Source of the DNA: Fasciola hepatica
Lineage: Eukaryota > Platyhelminthes > Trematoda > Plagiorchiida > Fasciolidae
NCBI GenBank assembly: GCA_948099385.1
Contig: CANUEZ040000198.1
Span: forward strand, 2,494,501-2,558,500
Direction of reading: 5' to 3'
Length of the DNA: 64,000 nt
Positions 1 to 12,034 of the stretch are shown here, one piece after another. The translations under genes were made by a program, and so were the position numbers. The notes beneath the pieces are model-generated. The model had not been told where the DNA came from, did no database searches, and was given only the letters and a program-made list of their open reading frames with translations. The first letter of the stretch is position 1. The number at the start of each line of letters is the position of its first letter.

Positions 1-1345
1 CGTTACTGAACTGTTCTAAGAGACAAACGGCTCACTGATTCGAACTCAGGAGCTTAGTCTAGTCCGTTGGGAGAAGCATTTTGGGAAGCAGTTCAATTGG
101 CTATTATCCCGGACAGGCTTGTCAGAAGCGTCATAGCTCCAACCGTGTTTGTAGATAGCGGTCCTCTATCAGAAACGGAGATTGTTTGTGAGCTAGGCAA
201 CCTAAATGACATGATACTGTTTGACCGCATGAGTGGTCCCCGTCCAATTTCGAGGATGATGGCTCATAATTGTTATTGGGTTGGCAAAACTCCTCGATTT
301 GGCAGGTCACAGTGAACAAGTTCCAAAGAGTTGGGAATAAGTTGTGTTTGTGCCAATTTACAAGAAGGATGGTGATTCCTCTTGTCAAAACCACCCGGGA
401 ATAAGTTCGGTTAGCATCACATCTAAAATGCTTGCATTTAGCATTCCTCACCAATCATCGACCAATTGCGAACGGTGCCCGAGCGAGAATCAAGATGGGT
501 TTGGACTTGATCTCGGTTGTGTTGATCAAATCTTTACTCTTCGACACATTTTGGAACGCGAGCACGCATATTTTTAGGTCAACAAGCATCTTTTTTCATG
601 ATCCCAAAAAGATCTTAGACTCAGTTGACCACATACTTAACTAGCGTTGCCTCTAGTTGAAAGGTGTATCAGAGAAATTCCGTTCTACCATAAAGTCTAT
701 TTTCGTGAACAGCCTAGGTCGTGTTACGTTTTACTGTTCTCCTTCACCCGAATTCACCAAGAAATATAGTGTGCATCGGGGTTACCCCTTTCTACCTTTC
801 TCTTTACCTTCGTGATTGATATGCACCCAGATACAGCACTTTTGTCAAGTGATGATGAAAACATCAAACTTTTCCTTAGTTGAAAGGTCTTAGAACTTGA
901 ATATGCGAATGACATAGTTCTCCCCCTATGAGGACCCAGGTAAGTTGCAAGCTTTTATGAGCAACATGAATAACTGTGTATCAATGATTGGTATGCATTT
1001 TGCTAGATGCTGTTGTAGGATTGAGTTGGTCCACTAAACCTTTTATCATCTGGAGAACCATAGACTTGGTTGATAAATTGTTTTCTGGGTGGCTGGATTT
1101 TACTGGGAGAACAGATATCGGTTCAGGTGTTATTGTGTATGCAGAAACGTTTGCTTGACATTTGCCAATCTGAGTCATTTGCGGATTTGATACGAAATCT
1201 GGTCATCAATCCAGGGTTCGATGTACGCTGCAGCAATACTTCTCTGTGGTTAAGAGACATGGCTACTACGGGTGGAGAATATGAGAAGAATATCGGTATT
1301 GGAACACCGATGTGCACATGTTACCTGACAGGATTCCTCGGCACG
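1..1345 (+). pseudogene. Non-LTR retrotransposon reverse transcriptase remnant, unit A copy (RT1)
   Basis: Broken RT domain of a CR1/RTE-type non-LTR element, readable only by moving between frames. Traces in order: PDRLVRSVIAPTV and DSGPLSE (67-315), GFGLDLGCVDQIFTL (about 496-543, the FxxxRsT-like stretch), ILDSVDHI (about 610-635, the usual AFDSVDH box), a RGYPFLPF/TFVID segment (about 775-820, equivalent to RQGCPLSPFLFNFVID), and LEYANDIVL (896-922). The catalytic YADD box reads YAND at 902-913, so the first metal-binding aspartate is lost. The start lies upstream of the window. Related copies are at 27,000-28,270 and 53,590-54,915. There the endonuclease domain lies about 1.5-2.8 kb upstream, which predicts an endonuclease just outside this window. 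The family assignment is by recall of the RT motifs; decay and frameshifts are seen directly. Confidence 0.85.
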
Positions 1346-2733
1346 ACATGAATATTATCTTCATTATCTGGTTTTCGATTGCTTCAACTTTCTCAGTGGT
1401 GTTTTGATAGCTCATAGCCATCCTGAAGCCCCTGTTTCCCAGTTTCTACGAAAAACCGCATCGTTTCCTTAGCTTTCGTGAACACATACAGTGGTATTGT
1501 CACCGGTGTGATTTTCAGCATTAGGGACGCCAACCGTGACTTTCGCTTGAAACTCGATGAAAAGTTCCATTATTCATGGCCATCATCGCATTACCTAGTT
1601 CAAACTGATAATCAATTCATTTGTATAACTATCGAACCAGAAAGCACATTACAGAAGACGTTCGACTAGCTGCTCAGAAGCGTGTCTTCTATCGAGTACT
1701 GACGTGAACTATGAACGAAATTCCCTTATACGAATGAATAGAAAAGATCGGTTTTGGCGAGAACCGAAAATGTTCCAAAGGTGAGGTGCACGGATACTTC
1801 GGTAAAGTCCATTCAGTAAAACGTATGCAACCGAGATAAAAACAGTGAAGTTCAAATCAGGCATCAGAAATCAGTGAGAAAATAAATCAAATACGTCTGC
1901 TTATGTGTTCTTTCCAGTGCTTCACCAGACTGAATCTGGGTTAACAATAAGGACAGCACCCTTTGTCCGATCCTTCATGCAACAAACGTTCCAATCGTCT
2001 TCAGTGCGTAAACTAAGTTTATGATGGATATTGAATATTCGGTCAACTGATACTCTCAGCCATTCTCGCCACGTTTTTGGGAAATGGAATATGGAATATT
2101 GCACAGATAAGTAATGGGTTGTGAGATGTATATGCATACTAAGTAGATAAATGTGTAAGTAAACTTTTGAATTGAAACTAACTCCGTGACTGAGTTAGAG
2201 AAGCAAAGAAATAATGGTAATCAATATGGCTGGGGTGGGGTGGGGGTTATCACTTCAAAGGAGTATCGATAAAGCTTGACGTGAGTAACTGGTCGTCCCG
2301 GCAGGAGAAACTGAAATGCCTGTGAAGTTCATTTTACTGATTGTAGGAAAAAATCGTACCAAATAAAGAATGGTGGTATCTTCTCACATCTGTACCTAAC
2401 CACAAAGCTTTATTTCAATAATTTAGAATGTAAACCACACGGTTTTACTAGTAGCAAGGTAATCACAACAATTCGTCGTCAACCGACTCCAGTCTGATAA
2501 ATAATTGATGGTTTGAGCGAAAGTTCTGAGAGTAATTATTATTGGTCCTTTTATTTTCGATGGAAACGCCACAAATACAGAACGACCCCAATTAACTCGA
2601 AAGTATTAGGAAGTTCGTATTTGAAGATAATGCTGAATTTCCTAGCTCGAACGAGTCGTTACCATGAGGAAATGTTCGAGCTTGAAAGATTGCATGTGAA
2701 ATCCCTTCCCTAAACTTATCGCTTTGTGTCTTG

Positions 2734-2737
<4 letters not shown>
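1346..2737. other. Duplicated non-coding tract downstream of RT1
   Basis: The stretch 1,346-1,700 matches 28,270-28,620 at moderate identity (shared blocks around 1,425-1,515 and 28,360-28,445), so it belongs to the duplicated unit and not to the recognised RT. From about 1,700 to 2,635 I see no coding signal or repeat. From 2,638 to 2,737 it again matches unit B (about 28,765-28,870), directly before the microsatellite. Confidence 0.5.

Positions 2738-2799
<62 letters not shown>
2738..2799. repeat. (AT)n microsatellite, unit A
   Basis: About 31 uninterrupted AT dinucleotides. It falsely opens a long minus-strand frame (2,642-3,196) rich in Tyr-Ile pairs, which is not a gene. Its right flank (2,800 onward) matches the right flank of the second unit B array (29,581 onward). 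Confidence 0.98.
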
Positions 2800-2802
<3 letters not shown>

Positions 2803-4730
2803 CAATCGGAAATAAACTTTTAATACTGAGTTGTGGCAAATTCGACATGCAATCATGTCCTTTGCAGTCACCATAAGTTTCGCCTTGTGCGACAGTGTGA
2901 ACGCTCTTTTCCCTTTTTGATGGTTTTTTTACAAACCGGTGTGTGATGCATGATGAAGGGGTAGAAAATATTTGCAATTCCATGTATATATTTTCGAATA
3001 AAGTGCAGACTAACAATCTGTCGATAAATGGATCAACTGTGCCGCTTATGAACTCCGAAAGATTTCTTCGTTGTTTCTTGAAAGGAAAAGAGTAGGATGA
3101 GTACAAAAGAACCGATACTGGCTGATTTTTGTGTGTGAGAGAGACGAAAAAGAGCTGGGAGGTCACAACTACTGTTGTATGGTTTCGGAAGTTCAAATTA
3201 TTCCGTTACTTTTTTTCCTTCACAACCGCTGGTTCAGATCACATTCCATCAACTCCAGGTACCAAATATTAGATCCTTAAAATTGTTTCGGAAACGGTTG
3301 AAACCAGAAGACCCAGAAGATTGTGAGCGAAAATGTTTATCGAAAAACTAGAATGTTTCAATCACTTTCAGAAGTTAGAGTGACACCAGACGAATTGAAC
3401 TAATAGAGCTACGGTTCAACCGTCCGCGAGTGGAGCAGTCAAAATATTCTCAGGTAGTTGGCTGAAATCAGTTGCCGTTGGTGTGAGTGAACAAACAACG
3501 AACAGTCCTGTGACATAGAACTGCTTACAAACCAATCAGAATCAGGACTTTGTTAGTTATTTGTGACTATACTGATTTCTGTAAGTGAATTCACGCGAGT
3601 AAATTTACTCATCTCCGGAACGATACTGCTCACCATACTCATATTCCTAACCCGAAACGTTGAGGGAAACAAGAAAAATGACTAGGTCGTTGCATCCTGT
3701 GTGTCCCCACTCTTTCCGTTTTGAGCACATGACTCATTTCATATAAACCATTTTACAACGTGGAACCTCCTAATAGGTAAAATGTTAGTCAGTGACTTAT
3801 CAGAGGTTTGCGTATCAAAAATCAGAGCTGTTCTGCACATCACACACAAATCAGTTTTGTGCTCATTTTATATGGAATGGTGTATTTCGCGTCTCGTGAA
3901 TTACATTTCTAGCTTGAGTCTGTTCATAACTCGAAACAACCACGCAATAATAGAGTGCGAATTATCGGTGCACAGATAACTCAAATTCCGATCCCTTTTG
4001 AAGTGCTTGAACAGCCAAGAAAAGCTGAAAAGTACGATGTATTTCATATGTCAGAGAAGCCGATAGTCTTCTGTGCACAGTGAGTAAAGTCAAGTAAGTC
4101 AAAGCCTCCAATCCGAATTCATAGTTTGCATGTATCATCTTATCATCAATATCAATACCAGTACTACAAATTCAGACTGATCTGCTTACACTTCATTGTC
4201 TTCTTCCTCGTCGATCACGGTATTATTAACGTCATCATCATCACCTTATTGTATCTTCGTGGAGACGAGCACGAAGGTGACAGGGCATCATTGACATCTG
4301 CTTTTGGTTGATTTCTGCCGTCAGTATTGTGTTGGCTAATCTATGTAACTCCAAATGTCACGAACACCGCAACAGTATTCGATCTTCAAGACCGTTCATG
4401 CAGTTTGCCTAGTAAGCTGGGAGCATGGCATCTGTTTCCTGTACACCGCCGGAATTATCTCCCTCGTGGATGAAAACGGGTAAGCCAATTGATTCAAGAT
4501 CAATAATTATGAGTTCAGTGTGTTTACAGATCTACCAGGCATTGTCCTTGAGAAGAGTAGAAGAGATCACATTACCAGAAACTTCATATTGTTTTCACTG
4601 TTTTCGCTACTTCCAACAAACACAATTGAAATCAGTGTATTTCATAAACCCACGACAAACGAAATGCGGCTTCATTGCCTGTATGGCGTTACGAAAATAA
4701 AACTGCTCAGATTTGGTGCGTGTTTCAGTG
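2800..4730. other. Unit A tract paralogous to 29,581-30,312, no gene seen
   Basis: 2,800-3,070 aligns with 29,581-29,810 (for example the shared words around 2,955-3,005 and 29,730-29,765). About 4,200-4,730 aligns with about 29,870-30,312, including the CAATTGAAATCAGTGTATTT word at 4,622 and 30,206. Identity is visibly lower (roughly 80%) than in the following block. Between 3,070 and 4,130 there is no obvious counterpart in unit B and I see nothing recognisable. Confidence 0.55.
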
Positions 4731-6573
4731 ACTGAACACTGGATAACAACAACCTAAACCAAACTTCCGTATTTCTGAGACGGTGTTCTCAACATATTCT
4801 ACCAATGGAACGGAGGGATTGATGATCAAACACCGACAATGCCAGTTTAACATATACCCCAACGGTCGTTATTCTGAACTATAAAAACGAACGAAATTAC
4901 CTGTGACAGTGCATACTCGACCGTTGATGAACTTTAGGATATCATGCCAGCATCATCGATGAGGGAGGTCATTGAAGACCTGTGGCACCTCCTGAATGCG
5001 AGGCGACCCCTGATCCGTTATCTGTTCACCTCATGAGATGGAAATGCCTCACTCGCAAAACTTATCTACTCCAGCTAGGCCTTGCTTCACTAATAACATA
5101 TTTTAATTAAGGGCCAACCCAGTACGGCAGCAGCAACAAAAACTCTTGTTAGTTCCTACGAAGCCCATTTGATTCATTTGCGGAATGATTTATAACCTGT
5201 ATTCATTCCAAACAGTAGACACGGTGTTTGAAGGATTCCGAATGGTTCGCAAATTCTGATCACTTGTGTCACTCAAGCAGGAGAAGAATAAGAGGACAGT
5301 TTAGCTCTTCTTTACTTATCGTGCAAAGTGGTACTAACTGCCTTATCTCAGGTTCAGGCCATATGGTCAGTAAATCAAGTCAATAATCGCCCTAATACAC
5401 CCAATTTACGGTGAATTTTCAATACATGCGCGACTTACAGAAAGGAATTGCTTGATTTTTCCAATTCGAAAGATAAGGCCACGCTCTGATTAGTATGACA
5501 TTGTATCTGGATTAAAGGACAAAATTGACTCGAAACACCATTAAAATGAGACCGTAACTGTGAAGCAAAGCAACTCTTGCACACAAATGACGTTAGAATA
5601 TCGTTGAAGGTCGGTGTCTGAATTTCCCCGATGCATTCAGGAAATTCAAATCTAGATAGTTCAGTGGTGCGTGGAGTTGATAGATCATTAGAGAAATTTG
5701 AGCTGGATTGCGACCGATTGCATGCAGCGCAACATGCAACGGTCAACTGGATATCGGAATGGGCAACAAGCTTTCGGTTGAGTTGGTGCGGTAAGCAAAT
5801 GAACAAAGCTTGATCTCGCTACAAAACTATGTTTTCTAGGGTCTAAGCCCAGTGGCTCCAATGGAAGTCCCCTTCGCATTGGATCGTACGAAAAAGGACG
5901 TATACCGTGGTCTCCAGGACCTCCGAATAAAGCTCAAATGGAATATTTCCTGGGTGGTTATGTTGAAAGATAAGTTGGGGACCACAAGGCCGAGAACCTG
6001 GATGAGTTGGAAAATCGGATTCAATTTGTATGCGGTATGATTCCAACATCAATGCAGGATGCAGTTTAACATAATATGATTCGACGACTGACGATTTGCC
6101 TGGCTCAAGTTGGGGAAGTTCTTTGACACTGTATGTGTTGATTGCCCGGCCAACAACCACAAACAATTTGAAAACCTTCCAAAATATACTTCGAAGTTAT
6201 TTGCGACTAACTAAGTAAGCTGTTCCTAGTCGGAGGCAGAGTTCACATTACATCAAGAAAACTACTTATTTTCATTCTATTTATTGTATTCGACTACTTC
6301 CCGTATGTCAACCGATCGAACATCTCGACAATAATTTTCACCACTGGTACGGACCGCCACTTGACCAACGTGTACATCGGCACCACGAATTAGTTCGTCG
6401 ATAACGCCTTTTAACTGGATCCCCTATGACTGTTTTCACCGGGAAGCAAAATGCGGCACGATTGCAACGTTGGTGAGTACCCTTGTACTCATTCTTTCCA
6501 GCTGGCTCAGAACAACTACTGCACCTTAAATCACCACTTCGTATACCTTTTACTAAGGGTGGTTTCTCCATGA

Positions 6574-6871
6574 ATGTCCGCTGGATTCCCATCGATCGGA
6601 ACATATCACCACCTACAGTGTGATGTACAGTTCCCTATGAGAGCAATTCTGTTGGCCACAACAAATGGAAACGAATGGCACTGGCTTTATTTATTCACTG
6701 CAAAACAATGGTGGGATCCGTCTATGGAACAAGACGATCTATATGCATCTGTATCTCGTGAGTATTGTCGTTCAACACCGTGTTCCAAGAACAGCCTCAA
6801 CTAATCCAGGTTGCGGCGTGGTGAGTAATTTGCACGGTGCCACTTGGGGTTCTCCCACCGTGAAAAGGTAA
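6574..6871 (+). other. Overlapping unassigned open frames in the 4.4-kb block (copy at 32,155-32,452)
   Basis: Two overlapping plus-strand frames: 6,574-6,804, and 6,665-6,871 whose product includes NGTGFIYSLQNNG and LHGATWGSP. GTGAGT donor-like sites occur inside the second frame (after about 6,756 and 6,820), so this could be an old host exon. It could equally be chance. I recognise no domain. Both frames are preserved in the second block copy, but the copies are so similar that this says nothing about selection. Confidence 0.2.
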
Positions 6872-7034
6872 ACATGTCCACAGTCACATTGAATCCAGAA
6901 ATACCCAACTGGACCATAACCAGACACAAGCAAAATTCGAATATTTATTCGAATGACTGAAACTATTCAAACCCACTTTAAATGATGCGCAGACTTGGTT
7001 TCAAGCGGTGCTGGTTGACTTCGAACCACAGTAA

Positions 7035-7850
7035 GTGGTAACATCGTCCAGACATCAATCACTCACCACACCTGAGTGCATTTTTATCATTGAAAATCTA
7101 CAGTTGCAATATGGCGTGATAATTTTACACCCAGACAATGATTCCAGACGCGTGCTGACTCATTGGATTGAATATGAGAAAATGGAGACCGTTCTTGACT
7201 ATACCAGCACGTTTGTGCGCCAACATAACTGCGATGAACCTGATGAACTAGAACAAGAAGTATCGGCTGAAGCACACTTTCTACTAGAAGGACATTTTAC
7301 CTGTGAGACAACAGCTCAACATATGAAGCCAAAAGGAACTCAAAATCCACAACTGTATGGTCCACCGAAACTACACAAACCAGAAGTTTCACTTAGACAA
7401 ATGCTATCAATGATTAATTCATCACGGCACGAATTGGCAAAATGGGTGTTGAAATTGTTTGAGATAGTTGATGATCCAATGGCCAGAGACACTATCAAAG
7501 AAAGTTTCGAAATAGTAGAGATCTTTGGGCCAGATAATTGTGAAAGGGAAACACACGGCTTCATTTGATATCCAATCACTGTTCACGGATTTTCTCTTTA
7601 GGGAGGCCATTCATTTCATCTGCGAGCATGCAGAGCAAAAACAACTCAAATACAGTATACCAGTTCCATTTCAGGAACAAAAATTTCTACCATATTCAAC
7701 AGTCGTATCGCGTTCTTCCCTTGTCCGAGCCTACAGACAAATTGGCGCAGTCGCAATGCGGAGATCATTGGATTCATCTTATCAGGAAATATTTTTGCCC
7801 TTCTTGAGGAAAATAGGAGCTTGTTCATGAATGCAGTGTAAGCGATATAA
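7035..7850 (+). pseudogene. Penelope-like element reverse transcriptase remnant, copy 1
   Basis: The frame 7,035-7,568 (177 codons) contains the pre-RT segment IILHPDNDS, which fits the usual 'ADKGSGVVLMD' region, then KPKGTQNPQLYGPPKLHKPE, which is the Penelope hallmark (Y-G-L-P-K-x-H-K-P), then SMINSSRHELAKW. The second frame, 7,525-7,830, continues with ASFDIQSLFTD (the metal-binding motif A region), REAIHFICEH, and RQIGAVAMRRSL, equivalent to the RQIDGVAMGSPLGP motif. The expected YVDD box does not follow; reading frames end at about 7,830. A frameshift near 7,560, a changed GSPLGP box and the missing palm mark it as dead. A diverged patch relative to copy 2 begins inside this domain. The family call is by motif recall and is strong. 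Confidence 0.85.
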
Positions 7851-9098
7851 GGTCCCATAGCCACAAAAGCCAACTGCACTGTTAGAGATAGCCGGAAACC
7901 AGACTGTTCGGCTTGAAGTGGGGGACCGCATAAGGCCCGATATGTCCGATTTGGTCACCAGATGAGTCACAATGGATTTCCTCCCACCACCATAAAATAT
8001 TGTCGTTCGAGGATTAGAACCTCTGACCTCAGAAGTGTTGAGTGAAAGCTCTGCGCCGCCTGTGGCAGTTTGGTGTATCTAGCCGATAGAAAAGGCCTTC
8101 TTGTCGAAAAGCGCGAAGACAAGTGCCATCAGAAAGAAGGAAACTGGTATTGATTTTAAAGTACCTTTTTTTCTATTAAATTGGTTTCATGAAAAAAGAG
8201 AGTTCGAGAAAATCCTGGGATTATTAAGAAAATCTACCACAGTGTGTTCTGGTCCTCACTGTAGAGCTTGGATGGGGAAGGGCAATATTTGGTGGGCTAT
8301 GCGACAGCCAATTAACGGATCATGCAAATGAATACCCCGAATCTCTTTATCACCACGGAAATTCCAAAAAAATAGGATGTTGATGTTTCTGTACACCGGA
8401 GATGCCACTGCCACATTACCTCTGAAAATGTTCAAACTATTAACCCACCCATTTATCTACTCCAGTAAGTACGTTTAATTTGTCCATTATATTCTGAAGG
8501 TAACGGTATTGATGACGCTGACTTTTTAGTTCCTTGTGATCAAGCCGTCGGGAGGCAATCTTGACAATTGGCACCATAAATGTTGAACAAGACTTAGTCA
8601 TTTTCTACCTTCGAATAATGGACTATAGGCTAATATTACCCCTCATTGAGCTTGATAATTCAATACATTTCACAGGCGAGAATTTTGTCAGTGTGCAGAA
8701 TCTAAGGCCTAGACACAAGGCTAAATGCCCGATGCCCACATGTATGTATTGCTATTTTGCCTACTGATGAGTATTCCTGTGAGGAATGTCGTTGTAGATA
8801 GCGTGAACAATTGTGCGCAATTTTGTTTACCACCTAAATAACAAAATGTCGTTCAGATATAAATTTTTTTTCCAGTGAATCCTCACCAGCTAGACAATCA
8901 TTCTTATTTAAAAATTTAAACATTTGACGTATGAAGCAAATATTCCACTTTATTTTCAGTTTTATTTCCAACGAGAAACCGATATTGAATGAACTCATTC
9001 TGGTCACATGCATATTTTGATCTTTCCTTTATCTATTTTTATCAAGAGCTCTGTTTAATGTGGGCTAGAATGGTCGCTTCATCGAAGCGGGCGTATTG

Positions 9099-11274
9099 GA
9101 CCAGGAAGACAAACTCACAAGAAAGGAAAATCACATTCATGGGAGCTATTTTGATGTAGTAACCAACCTGTGCTGGAGTGATGTGTACAAATGACACAAA
9201 CTACATGAATAAAGAAGAGCATGACTGCGGAGGAGGCGCAAAACATCCGACGCACACATGAATCGACAAAACAGAAGGATGATAAGAGTAGAGAAGTAAA
9301 GAATAATTCAAATTGAAGTTGAACTATAAGTAAACGAGCAAGCCGGTAACAATACAGAAACGTCTATGATCAAGACCTTTCATCGTTGTCACAGTTCAGA
9401 AAGCAGGAGGTAAATAAAACACGGCTAAACACTGATTATTGGAATTGTAATTCATCTCTGTTGTCAATCCGCAGTCAGTTTACTGTATCGTGTGCAATCG
9501 GATGTCCCAATGGTCCCAGTCATCGAAACACGGAAATACGAAAATAATCTGAGTAGGAAAGTTGCTTGAATTTCACATATAATTCATTTAAACTGTTGTT
9601 GAATAAATTGAGACGTTTAATGGACTAGCTCAAATGTGAATCGACTACTGCAACACACTAATGAGGAAAAAAATTAGTGTTACTGAGTGGTAATAAGAAT
9701 TGATGACGTGTAAGTTTATTGTCCGTGACAAACGAGTGGTTTTCGAACCGTTTATCTTCCCGGTTTGGGTAAGCTGCTCTCCGTCTTCCATATCGTGCGA
9801 ATGTTCTTTGTTTGATGACCAGAAAATGCCGGATATGCCTTCAGGCCCATAAAATAATTGTTTTGTGAGTAGTGTGGTGAACATGCAAATGAGTCCACGG
9901 GGTATCTGACCTGATCACTGTATAAGATAGTGATGAATCTAAATGAAAAATGAACTCTGTACTCTATAGATCACAGTTAGTCATGTTTTCGTGGAAGATG
10001 TTTTTTGGTACGATCGCACAAGTGTTCTTCAACAAAGACTACGAAAAGATTGCTTCTGCTGTGGTCACAGCAAAACCAGTCCGAATAACAACGAATGTTA
10101 AATGGAACACCTTTCAACTGATGAGCTGAAAATTCCTTTTGTATATGCTTCTGTCAACCATATCCACAGCTAAGACATGAGATCAGTTTGTTCGTCAAGT
10201 CACATATTTGAACTCCATCAAGTAATGTCATAACACTCTCAGTTCCTTGTGTCACCGTAAGCAATATACGGAATCACAACTTTTGTGAAATTTTGCTGCT
10301 TATCTCACCCACAAAGCAATGGCGTTTCACCAGTCAAATAGAGCACTAGTTATTGGAAAACAGGACTGATTACTGCGTGTTATCTGCATTTGATTGAACT
10401 GTCAACTTCCATCGGACAATACACACGTGGACAACCCATTTATCAATGAAACGAAGGGCTGTTGCAGATTTGCGTTAGACAAGTAGTCAGCAGATCAAAC
10501 AATGAAGACGAATTTGTAGATGAATAGTGTCTGTAATCTTGCCACAAATAAGTATGCTGTGATATTTGACCGAGTTTCGATCGGATCGGCAATAGAGCAC
10601 TGTGGTTTCTGTGCCCATTTATAAAAAACCCTCTGCTCGCCCGTTCAGATCGGTGGACAGATTACGCCATTTGCTGAGTCGAGTTTGTTCCTTTTTTCAT
10701 TTCACAATTAAGTGCTGTGGGGCTTTGAGGCTATGGGTGTACTCCTTCACATGCACTCACGCGTAAGAGGGCAATATAAAGAACAAACCCAGAACAGAAT
10801 ACATTGCGATCTAGTTATATTGTATCACACAACCAACCAAAGGCTAAAAATTAAGTTCGGTGAAATGAGGTACAATATGAGTCATCAAGTAGTGTGAATG
10901 CTCAGATCTTCATTGAAAACCATGAAGATGATTTGTAATGAGGAAGAAACAGCTGTGTAGTGGTTCCGTGGTTCTCCATGGTGATCCAGATCTTTAGGCT
11001 GCGTGATGAATCTATGAAAATCTCATATCTTGCTACTTACTTCAGAATAATGAGTTGCTTTGGACCATTTATTCAATGTTGTCAACGTGCTCCACGATTT
11101 GTTAGTCGTAGAAACATTCTTCGAAAAAATGCTCCTCCTTATGCATGAATCTTAGCATGTCCGACTATTTCACTTGTCAGCTAAATTTTGCCCGATTTAT
11201 TTGACGTCAGCTTCGATTTTGCTGACTTCATTACTTTCTTTGTGTAGTTGCATAGTGGATTTATTACCCAACCC
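9099..11274. other. Unit A-specific tract, no gene recognised
   Basis: Homology with unit B stops at 9,098. There are only short unsupported open frames (for example 9,645-9,884 minus and 10,712-10,897 plus). A TATA-like element lies near 10,620. I see no RNA gene or mobile-element protein here. Confidence 0.4.
10620..10627 (+). promoter_or_regulatory. TATA-box-like motif
   Basis: TATAAAAA is followed within about 25 bases by a pyrimidine- and GC-richer stretch that could hold a start site. There is no downstream gene that I can support, so this may be an LTR promoter relic or chance. Confidence 0.2.
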
Positions 11275-11835
11275 TCAGTTGGTTTTACTGAATTTTCTTT
11301 TTCGAGGGACAATTTGCTTGGTTTCAGGATGTGCTTGATCGTACTGAATTCGAATTGTTATCAGTTGACCTACTGTTTGCAAAATGACCTCAGAGGTCAA
11401 ACCTAGACTGTTTTCACGTGTGCAAAGTAAGATAGATTTCCAGTGGCCTCGATAGAGTTGAGAAAATGACCCTTTCTCTGGACATATTTTTGGATTTATT
11501 TTCCCTACGGTATTTTCTGACGTCTGATTTGGACCTCTCCGTTTTTGCAGGTTGCGTATGTTTAACTGAACTAACGGTTCCGAGGTTTCTTCTGATCTCG
11601 TTATGAATAACTCTACCTTCAGTTTTGCGCTGACTGTATAGGCTCGCGCTTCGTTTTCTGATCGGTCGTTGCGATCGTTTGCATTTCGTGTATTTCTCGT
11701 ATCAGTATTGTTTTCATACCACTTTATAAAGAATACATTGTCGCATCTGTTTGTCGGCTCGCATCTTCTCTGTTTGTTCGAAAGAGGTGACTTCGTTGGT
11801 ATTTTGCTGTGAGACCGAAATAAAATCACAATCAT
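11275..11835 (-). other. Unassigned 186-codon minus-strand open frame
   Basis: One of the longest uninterrupted frames in the window. The product is hydrophilic and rich in Asn, Arg, Thr and Glu (an N-terminal part with repeated Asn-Asp/Arg-Asn dipeptides). It has no signal peptide, membrane segment or domain that I recognise. Its first 65 codons overlap the LTR-like segment shared with unit B, where the frame is not kept. I think it is probably a chance opening, but its length keeps it on the list. Confidence 0.2.
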
Positions 11836-11872
11836 ACGTCTCGCTCAAACGTATCTGAAAGTTTGTTCAGCG
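11640..11872 (+). repeat. LTR-like segment, unit A copy
   Basis: Homologous to 38,165-38,372. It shares CGTTTGCATTTCGTGTATTT-type words, a TATA-like TTTATAAAGAATACA (TATATAGAATACA in unit B), a pyrimidine-rich tract and an AATAAA signal near the end (11,820; also in the B copy near 38,330). A TATA-like box, then about 120 bases, then AATAAA resembles the U3/R/U5 layout of a retrotransposon LTR. No second terminal copy was found within the unit, so 'LTR' is an inference. Confidence 0.4.
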
Positions 11873-12034
11873 TTTGAGGTCATTCAGTGGTGTATTATGT
11901 GGCGTAGTCAGTGATTATGCTCCCATGTTGCATCTGCTGCTCAATCTGCTAATCCAAATGCGGATAGGAAACAATAAGTTGAAGGTAATACTCGGCAGAC
12001 AGAAAATGAACGCAACCAGTGGTATCAGGATTGT

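Larger units (their letters stand above)
4731..9098. repeat. 4.4-kb near-identical duplicated block, copy 1
   Basis: This matches 30,313-34,670 almost base for base. The offset is 25,582, then 25,581 after a single-base gap near 5,107, then 25,572 after a short patch at about 7,640-7,992. Outside that patch only scattered substitutions are visible, whereas the left flank (before about 4,725) is clearly more diverged. The block contains a Penelope-like RT remnant (7,035-7,850) and several short open frames conserved only because the copies are recent: 5,435-5,806 minus, 5,843-6,166 minus, 6,338-6,604 minus, 6,574-6,871 plus, 8,101-8,331 plus and 8,561-8,767 plus. None of these short frames has a domain I recognise. 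Confidence 0.95.

Noticed and set aside
131..454. Minus-strand frame opposite RT1
   Set aside because: It lies antisense to recognisable RT residues on the plus strand, so it is a shadow of the decayed RT.
2642..3196. Long minus-strand frame (184 codons), one of the longest in the window
   Set aside because: It runs through the AT microsatellite and encodes Tyr-Ile repeats; the frame is not kept in unit B. The frames at 29,036-29,343 and 29,437-29,690 are rejected for the same reason.
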